Made by a program: the position numbers and the translations under genes. Source: Burkholderia sp. Bp9143 (lineage in GTDB: Bacteria; Pseudomonadota; Gammaproteobacteria; Burkholderiales; Burkholderiaceae). From it: 64,000 nucleotides of DNA. This document shows, in pieces, positions 60,032 to 64,000 of this stretch. Position 1 is the stretch's first letter. Each line of letters opens with the position of its first letter. The stretch spans positions 62,001 to 126,000 of the forward strand of contig NZ_QTPO01000008.1 in the NCBI RefSeq assembly GCF_003853645.1, written 5' to 3'. Under the pieces are notes generated by a model. It had not been told where the DNA came from. It was given only the letters and a program-made list of their open reading frames with translations, and made no database searches.

Positions 60032-62301
60032 GACGCGCGTTCCGCCCGTTGCCGCGGCGCCATCACCCCTGGATATCCGGACCCGGCCTGATGTGTGTTC
60101 GTATCCGTGTAGCCGTAGTCGTACCGTCCCGGCGCGCCCTTGTAATCGTTCAGGACCACGCCACGCACGTCGATCTGCGCGTGTTCGAGCCGTCGCGCGC
60201 TCTCATCGAGTTCCGTCAGCGTCGTCACGCCGCTGCGCGCGACGAGGAACACGGTTCCCGCGAGGCGCCCGAGCACCAGCGCGTCGGCCACCGGCAGCAA
60301 CGGCGGGCCGTCGATCACGATCATGTCGTAGCGCGATGCGACCTGCTCGATCAGCTCGGCGAGCGCGGGCTGCAGCAGCAGTTCACCCGGATCGGGCACG
60401 ACGCTGCCCATCGCGATGAAATCCAGACCCGGCACGACGCCGCGCTTGATCGCCTCGTCGAGCCTGTGGGTGCCAGCCACCACGTCCGACAGGCCCGGTG
60501 CGCGGCTGTAGCGGAATCGTTCGTGCAGCGACCCCTTGCGCAGGTCGGCATCAATCAGCAGGACCCGCCGTTTCGCCGCACCGACGAGCGACGCGATATT
60601 CGCGGCGACGAACGACTTGCCGACGCCCGTCGTCGGCCCGGAAATCAGCACGACGGGATTCGACGCGGCCGGCATCGACAGTTGCAGCGACGCGCGGAAA
60701 TTGCGCAGGCTTTCGAGCGCCGCGTCCTGCGCGGCGACCGGCGGCATCGCCGTGCGTGTGACGCGCCTTCCGGCCTTCGGGCGCAATTCCGCTTGCGCCG
60801 CGACCGGGCTGTGCGGCACCGTCGCGAACACGGGCAGCCCCGTCGTCCATTCGATTTCCTCGGCGTCGCCGATCGTACCGACGACGCGCTGCCGGACGAT
60901 CACGATCGCCGCGCCTGCCAGCAGGCCCACCATCAGCAGGGCGATCACCGCGACACCGCGATGCGGGCCGATAGGCTGCTCTGCGACCTTCGCCGTATCG
61001 ACGATGCGCACGGTGCCGGTCTTGCTGGCCCGCGCGAGGATCATCTGCTGGCGCGTGTTGAGCAGGTTCGTGTATAGCGCGGTATCGACGGCCACGTCGC
61101 GCTGCAGCTGCAGCACGCCCTGTTCGACGGTCGGCAACCGCTGGATCTGCTTGCGTGTCGTGTCGAGCGAACGCTGCGCGTCGGAGAGCTGCGCATCGAC
61201 GGCGACCACGGCCGGATGCTTCGGCATGAAGCGCGTCAGCAATTCCTCGCGCCGCTGCTGCAGCGTCTGCACGCGCGTCTCGATGTCGACCGACTGCTGG
61301 CGCAACGCCAGCGCCTCGTCGCTCGTATTGACCGTCCCGTGCGAGGCCCGGAACGCATTGAAGCGGCTTTCCGCTTTCTCGAGCTGCGCCTTGAGCTGCG
61401 GCAACTGCGCATCCATGAAGCGGATCAGCTTGTCGGCCGCCTCGGACTTGCGCTGTGTGTTCTGCGCCAGGTACGCGTCGCCGATCGCGTTCAGCACGCG
61501 GCTGTCGTGCACGGGATCGGTGCCGTCGAGCGTCGCGCCGACCAAGTTCGACTGCTTGCCGCGCTCGGAGATCAGCGCGTTCTTCTGCAGCCAGGCCGTC
61601 GCTTCCTCGTCGCTGTAGCGCGTCAGGTCGAAGCGGGCGCCGGGCTTGCCGGCCACGCCCCGCACGAATATGTCGAGCGGCCCCTGCGACGTCTCGACGT
61701 GCAGCGGCTGCCCGATGCGGCCCTGCCATGCCGGTCCCTTCCGGCCGAACCAGCCCGTACGTTGCAGCGTGTAGGCGCCGTCGTCGCCAACGGTCAGTGC
61801 GAACCGCTTGCCGAGCAGGCGCTTCGGTACGTCGAAGGTCGGCACGTCGATGCGCTCGGTGCCGTACACATAGCCGCCCGGCAACGGCGACGACAACTCG
61901 TCGGCCGCGTTCACGAACCGCCAGCCGATCAACGGCAGGTAATGTGGCCGCGCGTCGACGGCCAGATTGGTGCTGTCGATCGCGCGGTCGAGCACCGCTC
62001 GGGATTTCAGCACTTCAATCTCGGTCGACGCGTCGGTCTTCAGGTCGAACACCGACGACGGATCGCCGGGCGGCGACGTCGATTTCGTGTCGGTCGGGCT
62101 TTGCTCGACCTGGAACAGGATGTCGGTCCGGTAGACGGGGGCCGCGCACAGCGCATACACGGCGCCAATGAGTGCGCCCGCGAGCGCCGTGCAAAGGATC
62201 AGGCGCCGGCCGCCGTACAGCATGCCCCAGTAGCGGCGCACCGGATAGGAGGGCCGCAGGGCGGGCCCGCCGTGCGGGTCTGGCAGGTTCGAAGAAGTCA
62301 T
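60028..62301 (-). CDS. wzc: Wzc-type tyrosine autokinase / chain-length regulator
   Basis: A 757-aa bacterial tyrosine kinase. An N-terminal membrane helix (RLILCTALAGALIGAVYALC) is followed by the Wzz domain, a coiled-coil region (about residues 270-400), a second helix (GVAVIALLMVGLLAGAAIVIV) and the cytoplasmic kinase with Walker A SGPTTGVGKSFVAANIA, Walker A' RVLLIDADLRKGSLHERF and Walker B YDMIVIDGPPLLPVADAL. The C-terminus has a tyrosine cluster (GRYDYGYTDTNTHQ) for autophosphorylation. It drives polymer length and export with the Wza-like protein encoded upstream. It is cotranscribed with the polymerase. Confidence 0.94.
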   Translation of the reverse strand: MTSSNLPDPHGGPALRPSYPVRRYWGMLYGGRRLILCTALAGALIGAVYALCAAPVYRTDILFQVEQSPTDTKSTSPPGDPSSVFDLKTDASTEIEVLKSRAVLDRAIDSTNLAVDARPHYLPLIGWRFVNAADELSSPLPGGYVYGTERIDVPTFDVPKRLLGKRFALTVGDDGAYTLQRTGWFGRKGPAWQGRIGQPLHVETSQGPLDIFVRGVAGKPGARFDLTRYSDEEATAWLQKNALISERGKQSNLVGATLDGTDPVHDSRVLNAIGDAYLAQNTQRKSEAADKLIRFMDAQLPQLKAQLEKAESRFNAFRASHGTVNTSDEALALRQQSVDIETRVQTLQQRREELLTRFMPKHPAVVAVDAQLSDAQRSLDTTRKQIQRLPTVEQGVLQLQRDVAVDTALYTNLLNTRQQMILARASKTGTVRIVDTAKVAEQPIGPHRGVAVIALLMVGLLAGAAIVIVRQRVVGTIGDAEEIEWTTGLPVFATVPHSPVAAQAELRPKAGRRVTRTAMPPVAAQDAALESLRNFRASLQLSMPAASNPVVLISGPTTGVGKSFVAANIASLVGAAKRRVLLIDADLRKGSLHERFRYSRAPGLSDVVAGTHRLDEAIKRGVVPGLDFIAMGSVVPDPGELLLQPALAELIEQVASRYDMIVIDGPPLLPVADALVLGRLAGTVFLVARSGVTTLTELDESARRLEHAQIDVRGVVLNDYKGAPGRYDYGYTDTNTHQAGSGYPGVMAPRQRAERAS

Positions 62302-62359
62302 ACGGCATCAGTCCCGTAGGCACGACACACCGTCGCGATGACGAAATGGGTCACGAGGG

Positions 62360-63586
62360 TCACGGCGAAATCGCCTTGGCCGTCAGCGCACCCTGCGCGG
62401 ACGACGGAATCAGCAGGTTGACGACACGACTCCAGCGCACCAGCGGCGACGCATCGACGAACACGACGTCGCGACGCTCGAGCGGGAACTGGTCGGCCAG
62501 CGCGAACGACGCGGGCGAGCTGCCGTCGAGGTGGTACACCCGCGGGCGGTTGTCCGGGCCGCGGCGCACGACGAACACCTGGCGCGCGTCCGACGTGTAC
62601 TGACTCGCGCCGCCCGTGTCGCCGAGTGCTTCGCCGAGACTCATCCAGCCATCTGTCAGCGTCAGCGTCGCGGGCCGCGACACCTCGCCGAGCACGAACA
62701 CCTTCGCGTCGCTCGCCGCGCGCACGCGCACGAGATCGCCGTCGCGCAGCAGAATGTTCGACGGATTCACGCCCGCGGCGATCATCGCCGGCAGGCTCAC
62801 GTTCACGGTCTTGTTGCCGCGCGTCACCGACACCTGCGAGCGGTCGGCCGTCGGGGTAAAGCCGCCCGCCCGGTCGATCGCCTCGGGCAGCGTCATCGGC
62901 ATGTCGTTGACGATCTGCAGGCCCGGCGTGCGCACTTCGCCATCGAGATAGACGCGCTTGCTGCGGTAGCTCTGCACGCGCAGCGCGATCTGCGGCTTGC
63001 GCACATACTCTCCGAGCCGCTTCGTCAGCAGCGCGCGCGCCTGCGCCTCGGTCAGCCCCGCCACATGCACGAGGCCCGCATACGCGAACTGCACGTTGCC
63101 GCCGGCATCCACCGTGTAGCCGGTCGCGACCGAGCTCGCGCCGACGCCGTCGCCGCCGCCCGTGGTCTGCGTCGTGGGCAGGTTCAATTCGGGGTGATCC
63201 CATACGACGATGCCGAGCACATCGCCCGGACCGATCGCATAGGGTTTCGGCTTGCCGAACAATTGCCGGATCTCGGCATCGACATCGGTCGGTCGCGCCG
63301 CATGCCGCTGCGCGACGAACGTCGGTGTGATTTCGATCAGGTCCTCGCTCGACACGTCCTGCACGCCGTCGAGGCCGCCCGAGCCCGATGCGTCGGCGCT
63401 CACGCGTGCATTCGCGTCGCGGTCGGCAGGCGCCCGGTAAGTCATGCCAGGCGACAGCGCACATGCGCTCAGTGCGCACGCGGTCGCCACGATCGCCATG
63501 CGCGACAGCCACGGTCCGCGACGGGTGCCGACCGTGCGTGGCCGTGGCGTCCCGAGCGTCGATTCCGGTTGCGTGGTGATTGACAT
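62360..63586 (-). CDS. wza: Wza-type outer-membrane polysaccharide export lipoprotein
   Basis: A 408-aa lipoprotein with a long signal region ending in the lipobox LSAC (ACALSACALSPG). The PES domain has YAIGPGDVLGIVVWDHPELN, then two SLBB domains (VYLDGEVRTPGLQIVNDMPMTLPEAI and VFVLGEVSRPATLTLTDGWMSLGEAL). It forms the octameric export channel for the polymer. GGAAGGG precedes the ATG. It is the first gene of the export-polymerase-acyltransferase group and is divergent from the gene at the right edge. Longer upstream frames lack family features. Confidence 0.94.
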   Translation of the reverse strand: MSITTQPESTLGTPRPRTVGTRRGPWLSRMAIVATACALSACALSPGMTYRAPADRDANARVSADASGSGGLDGVQDVSSEDLIEITPTFVAQRHAARPTDVDAEIRQLFGKPKPYAIGPGDVLGIVVWDHPELNLPTTQTTGGGDGVGASSVATGYTVDAGGNVQFAYAGLVHVAGLTEAQARALLTKRLGEYVRKPQIALRVQSYRSKRVYLDGEVRTPGLQIVNDMPMTLPEAIDRAGGFTPTADRSQVSVTRGNKTVNVSLPAMIAAGVNPSNILLRDGDLVRVRAASDAKVFVLGEVSRPATLTLTDGWMSLGEALGDTGGASQYTSDARQVFVVRRGPDNRPRVYHLDGSSPASFALADQFPLERRDVVFVDASPLVRWSRVVNLLIPSSAQGALTAKAISP

Positions 63587-63713
63587 CGTGCCCTTCCAAA
63601 ACTGTGTGGTAACCCGCCGAACGCGGCGAATTCCGGCATTACGCTTGCCGGCGCGGCTCGCATTGCGGTGCCGCGCCTCCCTCTTCACCGCACGTCACTC
63701 CGTACGATTCGTC

Positions 63714-64000
63714 ATGAACTGCTCTTCGTCGCTTTCGTCACTCGTCTGCATCGTCTCGGTCGGCGCTGCCTGCGCCGTCAATGCGCAGACGTTGCCCGCC
63801 GTCCCTGCCGACGCGCCGGTGTTCGCATCGTCGGTGATGCGCCCGCCGGTACCGCTGCAACGTCCGGCGCAAGCCACCGCGACAAGCGACACCGCCGAAC
63901 CCTCGGCAGCCGCCTCAGGGGCCGCGGCGCCCGCGTTCGCGCTTCCCGCCGCCGTCCAACCGGAAACGCGCGCCCGCGGCACGTTGCGCCGGCCGCTCGT
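63714..64000 (+). CDS. secreted protein of unknown function (5' part only)
   Basis: A gene starting at the right edge, divergent from the Wza gene with 127 bases between them, and open to the end of the window (95 codons). It has a signal peptide (MNCSSSLSSLVCIVSVGAAC, cleavage near NAQ) and an Ala/Pro/Thr-rich, probably disordered mature start (PAVPADAPVFASSVMRPPVP). It could be a further periplasmic or outer-membrane part of the polysaccharide system. The rest lies outside, so no function is offered. Confidence 0.6.
   Translation, partial: MNCSSSLSSLVCIVSVGAACAVNAQTLPAVPADAPVFASSVMRPPVPLQRPAQATATSDTAEPSAAASGAAAPAFALPAAVQPETRARGTLRRPL

Noticed and set aside
63640-63680. GGCAC...TGC on the minus strand as a sigma-54 promoter of wza
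   Set aside because: The spacing between GG and GC is one base too short for a functional -24/-12 element.
1-64000. tRNA or rRNA genes, CRISPR arrays, insertion sequences, prophage genes
   Set aside because: None seen on reading both strands: no transposase or integrase-like proteins, no regularly spaced repeats, no conserved RNA segments.

Overview
The window is high-GC chromosomal DNA from a Burkholderia, very probably the Burkholderia cepacia complex. The evidence is uniform GC-rich coding with strong third-position bias, a Burkholderia-type porin, tandem CRP/FNR-like regulators, an FAD-linked gluconate dehydrogenase complex, a homoprotocatechuate operon, and an exopolysaccharide locus whose gene content resembles the c-di-GMP-controlled Bep locus of B. 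cenocepacia. The mix of catabolic, transport and polysaccharide genes suits a secondary replicon. Species and replicon are inferred from gene content and recall, not from a database search. No rRNA, tRNA, CRISPR array, insertion sequence or prophage was seen.

Layout. 1-3.3 kb: end of an SsuABC-type importer operon (permease, ATPase, an unexpected membrane cytochrome c, binding protein). 3.4-4.25 kb: MOSC protein. 4.3-10.6 kb: TctDE-like two-component system divergent from an iron-type (FbpABC-like) importer, then a porin at 10.8-11.9 kb. 12.0-14.4 kb: a lower-GC island with two uncharacterised genes (one DUF6402-like) and a decayed antitoxin/PIN-toxin pair. 14.5-21 kb: hpaG1-G2-E-D-F-H-I operon for homoprotocatechuate meta-cleavage, with hpaR divergent. 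21-27.4 kb: an SDR reductase, a small unknown gene under a palindrome-rich promoter, a second FtsI-like PBP, and a YbaL-type antiporter. 27.6-31.5 kb: three-subunit gluconate-dehydrogenase-like complex with a PtxS-like operator upstream. 32-36.9 kb: DUF3995 protein, alanine dehydrogenase, PolX, a DksA/TraR-type protein and a small membrane protein.

37-64 kb is one polysaccharide/regulatory super-locus. It has an initiating sugar-phosphate transferase coupled to a CRP/FNR regulator, a second divergent CRP/FNR paralogue across a 925-bp AT-rich gap, and a sigma-54 activator. It also has ManC with a GNAT partner, a beta-helix protein, three glycosyltransferases, an acyltransferase, a Wzy-like polymerase, a Wzc-type kinase and a Wza-type exporter. 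Inside it sits a tightly overlapped five-gene operon: carrier protein, acyl-CoA dehydrogenase homologue, class II aaRS-like amino acid:carrier-protein ligase, DUF1839 protein and GH2 beta-mannosidase-like protein. This operon is the best candidate for an undescribed system: amino-acid activation on a carrier protein linked to, and perhaps modifying, a mannose-containing exopolysaccharide.
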